Assembly: GCF_040054535.1 (NCBI RefSeq)
Contig: NC_090785.1
Coordinates: 10,392,501 to 10,456,500, forward strand
Length of the DNA stretch: 64,000 bases
Source: Antennarius striatus
Taxonomy: Eukaryota; Chordata; Actinopteri; Lophiiformes; Antennariidae
Reading direction: 5' to 3'
Below the pieces are notes generated by a model. The model made no database searches, was not told where the DNA came from, and saw only the letters and a program-made list of their open reading frames with translations. The position numbers and the translations under genes were made by a program. Of this stretch, positions 1 to 11,450 are shown in pieces (within the stretch, counting starts at the first letter, position 1; the number at the start of each line of letters is the position of its first letter).

Positions 1-3000
1 TCCGTTCTGTCCTCCGAGCCATCGCCTCCTCCAGGACAGAGCCATGTGGTAGACTTTGGAGCTCTTGGCGCCTGTTCGCTGCTCCATGTGGTCAGGCTGT
101 TTTACTCTGGGGAGATGGCAGGGGAGGGGGAAAAAGAGAAGCAAGAAGCTATTTCTGCTGCAGCTAAGCTAGGCATCCATGGGCTGGTTGAGGTCACGAG
201 AAGAGATAATAAGAGTAGACATGGGGAGGAGAGAAGACGGCACGCAGAGGCAGAAGTGCAGACGGAGCCTGAGGAAAGTGAGGGGAGGCGAGAGAAGTGG
301 AGGAGAGACGTGAGGGATGGGCTGACGTTTCTGTGGAAGGAGACACCGTCAGATGGTCAAAAAGATGCGTGGACTCAGACGGAGGAGCTGCTGGGAAACG
401 CTGCTCCGTCTCACCATGCAGTGTCTTATGACACCATTGATATTGCTGCTTTCCAGAGTCTGAGAGAGCCGGAACCGAGTTTTATTTCCTCTCAAATGCC
501 CTATGTTCCTTTTGGCCTTATCTACCAACCAGATGCAAACCAAGCACACCAGCCTTTCTCTGCTGCCACGGACGACTTGCAAGGATCTGCAGCAGCTGGA
601 CAGACACAGCCAAACACAAACGTCTCCTCCTCCATCCCATCTGGGTCCTGTGACCAGAGCTGGTTGGCCAGTCCAGGAGGGGCACCCAGAGATGTCGCAG
701 TAAATGGAGAATTGGAGAACCAAAGGTTGAACCAATTTCGAGACAACATCCCAGGATACATCGACTACTTCTTCAAACCAGAGGCTGAGGGCGACTCCCC
801 CAGTGGACGTGGAAGGGGAATGCGGACAAGAGGAGCGGCAAATGTCAGGAGAGCCAGGACAGGTGAGAGAAGAGCCAGGAGACCACAAGCAAGTACAGGA
901 CGGAGGGGTAGAGGTGGGTTAACCCAGAAGGTGGATGTTCAGGAGGTGGGGGTGAGCAGTTTACAGAAGTTCTTCCTGCAGAAGTCAAGGAGGAGGGTCT
1001 CCAAGACGGGTCAGGGCGGCGGAGCTGCAGGTAGGAGTCTGTGCCTAGAGACCAGAGAGCTTCTGAAGACGGCGAGGAAAGGGAGGAGAACAGCGCTTGT
1101 AACATTTTGGAAGGACAGCCCAAGCAGAAATGCACCGCTGAGAGGAGGAGGAGCCGGAAACACGAAGCGTGGAAAGAAGAAGAATGCTGCCCCAGCATCG
1201 AAGCAGGTGAGAGCGCTGGTAGATCTGCTAAGCTCAAATCAAAAAAAGGGGAATTCTTTTTTATTTTCATTTACTTGATCAAAAATATCAATATATGTGA
1301 AATGATAAACTTTATGTGTTACTAATCCTCTTTTCTCCTTGGCTGCAGGCTGAGCGTCCTGTCAGCAGGCCTCAGAGGGTGAAGGCTAAACCCACATCAC
1401 CTCCCCTCTCCTCCCCCCGCATGCAGCCCTCCAGTACCTTATGGTCCTCAAACCCCTGCGTCCAGCCTTCTCCATCAACCAGTCTCTTGTCACCCGCTGT
1501 GTCTTACATGTCTCCAGCAGTGTGCCCCCTCCCCACCACCTCCGTCTGTCCCTCGGTCCCTCCGACTCACCAGGAAAATATCAGTCAACTGCTGGAGGAC
1601 GTGTCGCTAGATTTTGACATTTTACCAAACAACAACATTCCGCATCCTCAGCGTCTTCCTCCAGCTGGTAGCAGCAGTAGGACCTCCGTTGAAACTTCTG
1701 CCCAAATCAAACAACACCACGGTGCTGCAGAGGAAAGAGGAGCTGATGGTTCCAGTTCTGCAAACGCTGAGGCGCTGGTCGTGCAGGAGCAGAGCGAGTT
1801 GGACCTGAACGAGATGCTGGAGAACATCCTCCTCTCCTTTGAGCAGCACTTTGACAGCCGGGCTGCCGGGAAAGAAGTGGAGATGGGTTGCCAGAGCGAC
1901 ACAACTGCTCCAGCGAGTAGCCCACAATTACCCGAGCGACAGCAGAACAATAGAGATGAAGCACCATCAGCGTCTCCTGATGTTTCTTCTCATGAGAGAC
2001 GGACTGACGGAATATCTGGGAAAGTGGCGGCAAAAAACAAAGTAAGGAGAAAGAGAAGGAGCAGCCGCTATAAATTGTCATTTGGAAAAAAGAATGAGAG
2101 GAAACTGAGGCGGTTGACTGACGCAACGACAAGACACAAACGTAAAATGCACGAGGAACTGCAGCAGGACTCGCTGGTGAATCAGGAGAGGAGTCTAGCG
2201 CTGCCAGTGAGAGAGACTCTGCAGGAACTTAGCTGTCAGAGTCTAAATGTCAAGGTGACAAACATTTCTCAATGCCGTCTGAAGCTTCCTGTCATCAGAC
2301 AAGCTAAATGCTTTTTCAAAAAGTATGATAATCGGTATTGAATGTTTGTGTTTATGCATTTCAGAATATTTCAAAAACAAAGACCAGTTTATCAGCGAAA
2401 AGCCAACAGGGCAAATTGTCTGGCAAAAGTCAGAAGGTCTACTTGAGAACAAGGACGTATCCACTGAGGTCTAGAAGTCTGCACACGGTGAGCGCTGACA
2501 CTTTTATTTATTTAGGTTTTTCTTTTACAAATATGAAGATTAACAGAGAAGTGGCCATCCACCTGCATGTTTAAGAAAGGTGATATATGTTGACCTTACT
2601 GCTTGTTCAGATACCTTTCTAAATTTTGAGTCTTCTGATGGTTTTATGGTCTGTAGATGGTGACATTGACGTTTTTATCCCATCAACAAGTTTTATTTGT
2701 TTTACAGGACAGAATGCAGATTCTTGAGGAGCCACCACTGCTGCATAATCAGCCGCCTCCAACGGGTCAAACAGGGGTCAAGACAGCCAGACTCAGGAAA
2801 AATGCACATCATCATAAAATGTTTACTGATGAGAGTTCAGCTCCAGCAGAGTTCAGCTCCAGCAGGTCAGCTGCTCTGATCCAGGATCAGGCAGACGTTC
2901 CTACAATGAAGGGGGAGAGGAGGAAAGCAGAGGCTGAGGAGGACAGCGATGATTGCTTTGTGGGCAAAAGGGTTTGCTTAGAGCAGACGCCACAGCAGAC

Positions 3001-3280
3001 CTGTGAAGGGAACGCATCACACTGTTTGACGGGTGGAGAGAAGAGCAGCGGTAAAGGCAGAACGGATGTGGACGGAGATTTTGAAGAACCGTGTGACAGA
3101 GAGAGCATAACAGCACCGCCTGAATCAAAGCTGGATTCGGCCGGATGCTGGGAGGACGACAAGAGTGATGATGTAGATGTGGATGGAGGGGCGAGTCCCA
3201 TCCCTGATCCGGTGACCATCACCTGGACAGAGTCGTCGGAAGACAACGAAGAAGATGAGGATGTCGACGTTGATAATTAA
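1..3280 (+). CDS. btbd18: BTB/POZ-domain protein, btbd18-like (5' end outside window)
   Basis: This is a partial gene whose reading frame is already open at base 1. I place exons at 1-1206, 1349-2254, 2365-2487 and 2708-3280. All junctions are GT-AG and phase 0, giving about 935 visible residues. The first 60 or so residues look like the second half of a BTB domain (HVVDFGALGACSLLHVVRLF, then YSGEM and an alanine-rich helix). The rest is low-complexity and basic, with Lys/Arg patches in exons 1-3, a short helix (LDLNEMLENILLSFEQ, about 1800-1848) and a very acidic carboxyl end (EDNEEDEDVDVDN). Mammalian BTBD18 likewise has a single amino-terminal BTB domain, a long disordered body, a similar Leu/Glu helix (SELEEILDFML) and an acidic tail. 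It is a nuclear factor needed for piRNA-precursor transcription in the male germ line. The assignment rests on architecture plus these short matches and the BTB domain is cut, so another BTB protein is possible. Failure to splice at 2254 would end the protein at 2341. Confidence 0.62.
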
Positions 3281-3995
3281 AGAAGAACCCGTTAGCAGTA
3301 AAAATGAAGCGCAGCTGCTCTGATGTTAACGTCTGTTATGTCCAGCGGTCATTTTCTCTCATCCGGTTTATTAAATACGTTTCATTCAGTTTGTTTCCTT
3401 TAGCTGAATTACTGAACAGCAATGATAGAAATCAACTGTTGTGTTATGGTGTTAATTTCCGCTTGTAAACACACCAAGAGGCTTTTGGTTTTCCTGTTCT
3501 GACGGTGTTTCAGGAAGATATTTGGAGATTTTAATTAGTTTTATCATAGCAGCTTGTGTGGAACAGTTCAGTTACACACCTAATCATTGTCGAAATAACA
3601 ATTGTGACTGTAATTGTGTTGTTTGTTTTTTTACCTTAATACATGTTTAGTCATTAATTTTATGTGTTCAGTTTTATGGTTGTTACTGTTAAATTCAGTA
3701 ATAGGGGTTTTTAAGTGGAAATGTTTAGTATAGTTTGTTTTATCTGTCATATCCTGTTGAAAACAGTCATGTGTATACACCAAGGCAGATGAATGTTATG
3801 TTTGTTGTAAACATGAGAACTACTGAAGCTGTAAGTATGCTTTAAAAATGTCGGCCTCTGTTTTGCTCTAGTTGGGAAATGTTTCAGTTTGATTCTTCGT
3901 TGTTTTATGGTCAGCTGACATTCCACTATGTTCTGTGTGCTGCTGTGTTCAGGGAACAGAATTCTACAATAAAATCTCTCAGTCTGCATCAGTGA
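3281..3995 (+). terminator. 3' UTR and poly(A) signal of the btbd18-like gene
   Basis: An AT-rich stretch with no open frame follows the TAA stop at 3278-3280. A canonical AATAAA lies at 3968-3973, so the transcript probably ends near 3990. Confidence 0.55.
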
Positions 3996-4814
3996 AAACA
4001 AGACTCCACAGTTGATATTTCATTTCCTCCTTCACCTCATCTTTTGGATTTTGACACGGAAAAAGTTCCTCTTAGAATAAAGACTATTGGTTAATTGATC
4101 ATTTCTAATACTAAAGTACTCTATAAGTTACCTGTACTAATATTAGGAACACAGTTACAGCTAAAATACACATTGTTCATAGATAGTGGTTCAAGAACTG
4201 ACTCAATACATTCTGCTGGTATACTGGATTTCTCTTTATGCTGCATTTTACCAAAGTTTCAATTGTGGATTTTGCTTTTTTTCCAGCATTTAACCAAATA
4301 ATACAAGTATCTTGAAGATAGTTGTTTTTGGAGGTTTTTTGTTTGCGCAAACCCAAACTTTTTTCCCCCAAAACCCACAGTTCACTTATCGCAAGACTTC
4401 CTAATGTGGGGGTCGTGACCCCTCAAGGTGGTATTAAAATGATGAGGTCAAGAGAATATTTCCAGAAATCATTTAAAACAATAAGAAGTGATACCAATCA
4501 TAAATATTAGTTTCCTTTGAAATAAAACTATGTAAATTGAAATGTGTTGTATGTTTGGATGAACAAATTTGGTCATGAACTAGAAGTGTCCAGATTTTGT
4601 GAGTTTTTGAATCGATGGTTCCCTTTCAGTCAAAAACTGCAAATTTCAGATGTTCAGACATGAATATCAACACAGTTTTTAGTTTCATGTTGCATAAGCT
4701 TGATTTTAGGCTAGTTTTACGGATATATTAAACCATAATTGTGTTGTTTCGTGTAATTTTGTGTTTCTAACCACCAGAAAATCACAAACACACTTCAATA
4801 ATAAATCTAGAACA
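3996..4814. other. Spacer between convergent genes
   Basis: About 0.8 kb of AT-rich DNA lies between the 3' end of the btbd18-like gene (+) and the 3' end of the beta-A crystallin gene (-). I see no gene or clear repeat in it. Confidence 0.5.
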
Positions 4815-4831
4815 CATGAGGTGAAAATGAA

Positions 4832-4837
4832 TTTATT
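4832..4837 (-). terminator. Poly(A) signal of the beta-A crystallin gene
   Basis: TTTATT on the plus strand reads AATAAA on the minus strand, about 480 bases after the TGA stop at 5315-5313. The intervening 3' UTR has no other gene. Confidence 0.45.
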
Positions 4838-5312
4838 AGTTAGCAACCTGTGGATCAACTTCTTACGCACGACAACAAAACACATCTGAGCTGCACCACA
4901 GCACAGTCTTCTGCTCTGAGGAGGGAAAGTGCAGCTGGGGAGGTTTTCCTGGTGCCCTCCCCCCCCACTCTGGTCCCCCTCTCAGCTCAGGTGAGAGTAC
5001 AGCACAGGTATGTCTTTGTGCATGAGTGTGTCGGGACCTCTAAACCAAATAAAAAGACACTGTGAGTGTCAGTTATGTCGAAGCGAAGTGTGTGTGTCCC
5101 TGTGCTTCAGCAGTGCGATATTGTCTCTTATCACACTCCGGCAGCAGCTGTTAATCAGTCGTGTTGGGTCGCAGCGGGGCGACTGTTGTGGCTCAAGTCA
5201 AGAGGAAGGAAAGGATTAAAGAGAGAAAGAGGAGAGGGTTGGGGGTGAAGGGAGTGGATGGGGAGGAAGAGGAGCTCAGGGGAAGCTGTCTAAGTCGCAG
5301 GCTGTCCTCCTC

Positions 5313-6588
5313 TCAGTGCTGGATGCGCCGGATGGACTGGATCTGGGGGGTCTGACAGTGGGAGCCCCAGTTCCTCCAGTGCTGGTAGTCTCCACTGTGT
5401 CTCTCACACTCCATGATGTACTGCTGGCCCCTGTAGCCAGGGTACTGGTAGCACACAAAGCTGTGTGGGAGGGAGGGGTGGGGGGGCACAGAAGCTGGGG
5501 TTACAGGGAGTATTTCAGGAGTAGGGATTTAGTTCATGTCTAAAGCTGCCAGCTGGTGTGTCTGTTACACATAATTAACACTGTTGTGGAGTCACGGCGC
5601 TTTAATGACAGATTTAGTCATCTAGTGTGCAGATTAATCACTCAATATTTTGACAGAGCAGAGACTTTAACACATAAAGTGGAGGTTTTTCTAAAACACC
5701 TGAAAATTGGAAGAACATTTGGCAGATGTGTCCTGATTGAATGCGTTTTGTTCTTTCTTTTCACACGGATTCACAGTGAACTTACGCGCCACATTGCACA
5801 TGCATGGAGCCAACTTCAGGCATCATCCAGCCCATGGCCTGCAGAGAGGGGTAGTCATCACACAGCTCCACGTTACGGCCCATGAAGTTCTCTCTCTCAA
5901 AGATGATCATGCGACTGCTCTGGTGGGACTGAAGGAACAGAGAAGGGCAGTTTGGGATTTTAGATCCCTGAGATGATCGTAGAGTTCCATTTGATCAGAA
6001 AAAGACGGAGTGGAACTCACAGCGCAGTAGATGGGGCGCAGAGACATGAGGCGCTCCACATGGTAGGAGATGGAGCCGCTGTAAGCGTCCCAGTGGGGGT
6101 ACTCCCCTCTCTCCAGGATGAACTGCTGGCCTTGGAAGTCATGGTGCTCAAAACCCACCCAGCTAGTGAGAGAGAGATCCGTTAACCACGGCGTACGTCA
6201 AGACGAACAAATCAGCCTCCTGTGTGACGACATTCAGACTTACGCTCCGCTCTCCACCCTGATGGAACGGATGTTGTCCAGCCCACACTCCTGGATGTTG
6301 CAGCACTCAGAGGTGAACTCCAGACACTTCCCCTGGAAATGCTCCTGCTCGAACACGGTCACCTGGAGGACGACAGGCATTTAGGTGCCCATGAGGACGC
6401 ATGTATGTTTCAGCTGGAGAGCATGTAAATCCATTGTAAATTCCTTATGGAACCAGATAACATGCACAAATGTGTGTGTGTGTGTGTGTGTGCGCGTGCG
6501 TGTGTGTGTTTACCTTAAAGAAAGGAGCCATGCCCATTCCTGAGTTGACCAGCGGCTGCATCATTGGGGACTTCGTAGTTCTGTACAT
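5313..6588 (-). CDS. cryba1l1: Beta-crystallin A1-like lens structural protein
   Basis: This is a complete coding region on the minus strand: exons 6588-6514, 6362-6244, 6162-6021, 5928-5786 and 5460-5313. Together they make 627 nt (208 residues plus stop), with all junctions GT-AG and in phase. The 25-residue amino arm ([20 protein letters not shown]...) is followed by four Greek-key motifs, one per exon: [44 protein letters not shown] and [19 protein letters not shown]. It ends [10 protein letters not shown], typical of the beta-A1/A3 group. Beta-crystallins are abundant, stable cytosolic proteins of lens fibre cells and act as refractive oligomers. An untranslated first exon (about 7045-6983, donor after 6983) precedes the coding exons. 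A minus-strand AATAAA at 4837-4832 marks the 3' end. Family and class are firm. The choice between cryba1l1 and another cryba1 paralogue is inferred from memory of fish sequences. The divergent neighbour is crybb1. Confidence 0.9.
6470..6510. repeat. (TG)n microsatellite beside a splice donor
   Basis: A run of TG with CG variants lies in the intron between the first two coding exons of the beta-A crystallin gene. It ends only a few bases from the donor at 6513-6508. Confidence 0.9.
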
Positions 6589-7070
6589 CTTTACTCCTGC
6601 TGTGGCAAATTGAGACAGAAAGAATTAGCTGAAGGGAAAGACGAGGACTGAACTACTGGGGGAAGAAAAAATATCCAGCAGTATTTTAGTGATTTAGAAT
6701 TTTCCCTTAGTGAAAATCCAAATTTCTATACTCCTCCTCCACACTTCCCTGTGAATCAGCAAACTACAACTCATGACATGACCATCTGAACTGGTTATTT
6801 ACAGGAGGTCTGGCCAAGAGCAGCACTTTCACTTTCTAAAAAAAGATGAAATATGAAGTATAAATTCAGAAACATGTAGAAAGTCGTACAGTGAGCTTGT
6901 GTGAGGTGCTTTGTGGTTTTTCAGTGTGTCTGAAGCAGCTGGAGCGCATCTGTCTGTGTTGAGAGCAGAGATGGAGCCTTACCTAGATTGGCACTTTATT
7001 AGAAGACGTTTGGAGTGGTACGCGCCTACTGCCTGCGTCGCGTAGAGCCTTGAGGGGACCTGGCGCTCCA

Positions 7071-7078
7071 GTTTTATA
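7071..7078 (-). promoter_or_regulatory. TATA box of the beta-A crystallin gene
   Basis: The minus strand reads TATAAAAC here, about 30 bases before the inferred start of the noncoding exon near 7045. The surrounding 150 bases are GC-rich. A half MARE (TGCTGAGC on the minus strand) lies about 130 bases further upstream, near 7196-7206. Confidence 0.7.
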
Positions 7079-7084
7079 TGGGCG

Positions 7085-8640
7085 GTCGGGGGACGCGGAT
7101 GCCTGTGCGCGTCCACGGCCCTGACGCGGATAATGGTCGTCGACCGCGAGCAGCGGCGGCGCGTTCCCGCGGTTGCCCACTGGCTGTGGCCGCAACCAGC
7201 TCAGCACATCCCATAGTGTTGCTGATGCGCTGAAACATAAAGGCTCTGGTATGTTCGGGACCCGGTCAGCAGTCCAGCGCGTACCCACGCACAAAGGGCC
7301 GGGATCGGAGTGGAGAATGTGTGGATTAACGGCGGAGCAGAGAGGCACCCCACCAGGGCAAGGGGCTCTGCGGATGTACATGGAGTTCAAATAAAGTTTC
7401 ATTCCAACAATGTTCTTAAAACAATCCGACTTATTTGTCACTAAATGCTTCCACGCTCCATCCTTGGAGGTGCGCCTGCGTGCACAAAGGTGTGTGAATA
7501 GAAAGTTTTCCACTTCATGTGGAGGTCAGTGGGGCCAAGTCACACATTCCTGTACCTGCATTCCCAAAAATCTCTATAAAACATTTTCACTGTGAATTTA
7601 GTCATGCGCTGGCAGTAACTTCATGTATTTTTAGGCAATGTGTTTTTATACTTTGATGAGCTCAACTCATTATCACTGCTATCAATGAAGGGCAATCAAT
7701 TGTGTCATAAAGACAGGACAACATAATAAGCATACATTTGGATTCTCAGCCTTAAAATATGTAATTTAGTTACATAAAATATTTCAGTGACATAAATAAA
7801 ATTGGTTCATCTATTTAAAAAGTTATTCTTTTATTCTACAAATGACAAGTCCATATGAATTAAATTAGTCCTCCTGATATTATTGTCCACTGTTTCCAGA
7901 AGCTGGAACAATGCAGGACTTCATACCCAGTTCAGAACTGTATTCTGTTCAACACAAAAGAGCCCACAGTTTTGTCAGTAAATTACTGTACAATCTGTTA
8001 TAACTGTGGAAAATAAGCCTAAAAAATGTCACTGTAATGCTACTAAAACTAAATTGACAGCTTGAACACAGTTTTTCTGGTTTAACTGAACTCAGAGTGC
8101 GTTATAACACAATCTAGCATTCACCCTTTTGGTACCAAGCTTCTAGTTACTCACAACCAGTCTCAAGTGTCTCAGTACACTTTAACATGTACTTATACCA
8201 CAGGGGCCAGGGACTGTTAAACTTTTCTCCCTGTTTCCCATGATGCTCTGCTGCTTAGGGTTGATTTTACAGTATTTTACTTTACTTACCTAAATTGTTT
8301 TAAAGGCCAATATCAAATATTATTTATACAGGATTGCATTAGAGTTTACGGTTTGTCACTGCATGATACTGTTTGCAAAATATTTTACAGTACATTATTG
8401 TAAGTGTATGCTTACATTGGTTTAATGTGGATTGTTATATTGACATGACCATTAAGAATCTGAAACACAATCATGTCACAACATAAAACTAAATGACCAC
8501 AATTTCTGGAGACACCATTGAGCTGTAAATGTTGATGCTCGGAACATGGAGGGACTCTATCAGCCCAGCTTCTGTCAGTCATCCTCTGCCTCCGCCCATC
8601 CCCTCCATCCACCCCGTGTGATGATTTAGGGTTTCTTTTA
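7085..8640. promoter_or_regulatory. Intergenic region between divergent beta-crystallin genes
   Basis: About 1.6 kb separates the two divergent crystallin promoters. The first 200 bases are GC- and CpG-rich and the rest is AT-rich without open frames. Given that both neighbours are lens genes, shared regulatory elements are likely here, but only TATA and MARE-like sites can be pointed to. Confidence 0.4.
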
Positions 8641-8650
8641 TCTCACGCCT

Positions 8651-8662
8651 CTGACCTCAGCA
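8651..8662 (-). promoter_or_regulatory. MARE-like site in the crybb1 promoter
   Basis: The minus strand reads TGCTGAGGTCAG, which differs by one base from the first 12 positions of the consensus C-MARE TGCTGACGTCAGCA. It lies about 45 bases before the TATA box. Large Maf factors binding such sites drive beta-crystallin promoters in the lens, which makes this a plausible control element. Confidence 0.45.
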
Positions 8663-8706
8663 GCTTCGTTTTTCTGCCTATAATCCCTCTTCCATGAGCG
8701 CCAGCG

Positions 8707-8714
8707 TATATAAG
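8707..8714 (+). promoter_or_regulatory. TATA box of crybb1
   Basis: TATATAAG lies about 30 bases before the inferred start (near 8738) of a noncoding first exon that ends at the donor after 8780 (CAG|GTAAGG). Confidence 0.75.
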
Positions 8715-9010
8715 GCAGAGGCGCTCTCTGATTCACACACTCAGAGTGAGGCTTGGCGCAGGCATCGCACACACAGACAGGTAAGGCACACACACATACA
8801 CGTATGTCAGTGGGGCTGTAGAGACACAATGCAAGATGAAGACATACTACATATAAAGAGTGTTCTATGTACTTTTTGTGTGAATTTGATAGTCCATCTG
8901 TAAGGCATTCTTTAATTTCCCTCATAGCCTTTACACCAGATAGCAGGTTTCATTTGTTTCATGTTCTCCTTTCAGTGGATTTTAACCCCTTCTGTTTCCA
9001 CCCAGTAATC

Positions 9011-10036
9011 ATGTCCAGCGGAGATAAGTCCAAGACTTCTTCCCAGACTGATGGGAAGGCTGCCCAGGGCAAGAAGTCTGAGATGGGAATGATGGCCTAC
9101 AAGGTGTGTTCCTATAGGGACTCCTGCTTGAGTGTCTCATGTCTAAATCTCACTGACATAGATTTCAGATTATCATGTCGTAGATGCTTGATGTACTGAT
9201 TCATCTGATCTGTCCTCTCCAGATGTACGTGTTCGACCAGGAGAACTTCCAAGGCCGCATGATCGAGATCAGCAACGAGTGCATGAATGTGTGTGAGATG
9301 GGCATGGACCGTGTGCGCTCCCTGCGTGTTGAGTGTGGACCGTAAGTCTACCAAAAGAAAGACTTGTGTGCATTTTCACTCTTTTTGCACAGACGCCTAA
9401 CACTTCTGTGTTACCTGCAGCTTCGTGGGCTTTGAGCAGATGAACTTCTGTGGAGAGATGTACATCCTGGAGAAGGGAGAGTATCCCCGCTGGGACTCCT
9501 GGAGCAACTGCCAGAAGAACGACTATCTGCTGTCCTTCAGGCCTGTTAGAATGGTAAATAAACATGTTTGGTTCCATAGACCTATATGTTTTGTTTTAGA
9601 ATCCTCCTCAGACCTGTGCGTTTCTCCCTTCCAGGACCCCGAGAAGCACAAGATCTGCTTGTACGAGGTTGGAGAGTTCAAGGGTCGCAAGATGGAGATC
9701 ATGGACGATGATGTTCCCAGCCTGTTCTCCTACGGCTTCACCGATAGAGTGGGCAGCATCATAGTCAGCTGTGGAACGTGAGTGTTGGTCACAGCTCAAA
9801 ACTCAGGCCGTCTGATCTACATGTCAGTCACTAAACAACAGACTCTCTCCTCTTTAAACTCCAGCTGGGTGGGATACCAGTTCCCTGGATACCGTGGCAG
9901 CCAGTACCTGCTGGAGAAGGGCGACTTCAGGCACTTCAACGAGTACGGTGCCCGCCATCCTCAGTTCCAGTCCGTGAGGCGTATCCGTGACATGCAGTGG
10001 CACCAACAGGGTTGCTACACCATGGCCAGCAAGTGA
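9011..10036 (+). CDS. crybb1: Beta-crystallin B1
   Basis: The coding exons are 9011-9103, 9223-9341, 9421-9553, 9635-9777 and 9865-10036: 660 nt, 219 residues, all GT-AG and in phase. The exon sizes 119, 133, 143 match the usual beta-B layout of one Greek-key motif per exon. The amino arm is a polar 31-residue extension ([16 protein letters not shown]...). The motifs begin [52 protein letters not shown] and [21 protein letters not shown] carboxyl extension, [14 protein letters not shown], follows the last motif, as basic beta-crystallins have and acidic ones lack. The protein is a structural component of lens fibres and forms beta-H oligomers. The start codon is the first ATG of the second exon, five bases after its acceptor. 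The head-to-head arrangement with a beta-A gene recalls the mammalian CRYBB1-CRYBA4 pair. Fish have several crybb1-like paralogues, so the exact paralogue is open. Confidence 0.93.
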
Positions 10037-10545
10037 GGCTCAGGGAAGGAGAGAAAGAGAAAGAGCAGAGGTGAAGGAGAGGGGAGGAGGAAGAGGGAAA
10101 GGGGAGAGACGTCTGAGGCCTTACCTCAGCACCCTAAATGGTCTGTGATCTGATGTTACAAAGGGAAGGGTTAGGACCGAGATCTGCCCCTGATTGGAGA
10201 CAACACCTCAATGGAAGGATCATCTAAAACCACCCTCCATTCCTCTCCGTCTCTACTCTTCTCTTTCTCCCCTATGGGCTGAGTTTTGCTTTCCCCTTTT
10301 CTCCTTTTTTTTTTTTTTTAGTCCCTTTGCTTCTTTCCCCACCACAAGTCCTCTGGAACACCAAAGAGGGAACACAATTCCTTTGGCTGTTTTACACACT
10401 CAATTCTTGGCTCAGGGTATGATGCATCATGGGAAACGGAATCCCTAGAGCCCCCTGACCCCTGACTTCCTGCCCCTGTGCTCTGCACACCCTCTCTGCT
10501 GTACAGAATCCTGGCCAAGTTTTCAATAAAAAGGAAAATCTTGAT
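10037..10545 (+). terminator. crybb1 3' UTR and poly(A) signal
   Basis: The 3' UTR begins purine-rich and then turns pyrimidine-rich with a T13 run. AATAAA lies at 10525-10530. Confidence 0.8.
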
Positions 10546-11100
10546 TCAATGAATTTGTGGTTGTTACTTATTGAATAAATTCAAATAGATTCAAGTGGAG
10601 TTTTACTGCACAGAGCAAAACAAAATAAAAATAGTGTAGAAGAACAAGATGAAAAAATGTGGTGAAAGCTGCACATAAGCTTGGAAATATTGTAGTATGA
10701 GTGATGCTTGTTTTCACAAGATTTTCACAGATATCAAATTTTCACAACATTATTACCAAGGCCTGGATAATTCACGCGAAAAAAAAAAGCAAATTCCATA
10801 GCAAATCCAAAAAGTATATGTAATTGTAGACAAATTAATCTTTAACTTTATTAATTGTGTATTGTCCCTTATTTTGGAAACATATTTACTTTAAATACAA
10901 GTTATTGAATGTGGAGATACAGCCTGTATCTATAAGTATAAAAAAACACCATCTTACTTCATTGTTTTATGTGTGAAAATAAAGCTGATAGTACACAAAT
11001 AAAGCTATTAGTGAACAAATATTTGGACAGCTTTGTAAAGTTAGCAAAAAAATAGTCTTTCATATCTGTGAATCTTTTGGTCACAATAATTTGCATACTC
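10546..11100. other. Spacer between convergent crybb1 and cabp2
   Basis: AT-rich DNA without gene-like frames. The cabp2 transcript probably ends near 11100, since a minus-strand AATAAA lies at 11123-11118. Confidence 0.5.
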
Positions 11101-11450
11101 ATAAATTTTTGTACGTCTTTATTGAAAAATTACTACACGCTACTGTCTTACAAACAAGATTTTACACTCAAAGGACAAAACATCTATTATATAAAAATTT
11201 AAAAAAGACACACAAAAATATTGTCTATGAAGATGTGATGAGATTTACGACTGCTAGCGTCGCACCACAGTTCAGGTGTAGGCTAGTAGTAGGTTGCATG
11301 CAATTTGTCTATGAAAACTTTTTCTTCATCGAGTATAAAAATACATTTTTATAAGTTCTCTTAAGAGCAGAATAATAATATCTTCACTACAGTGTAGTGT
11401 GTGTAAAGTAACACAGCAGTTGCATCATATCTTTATGTCCATCTGATTGG

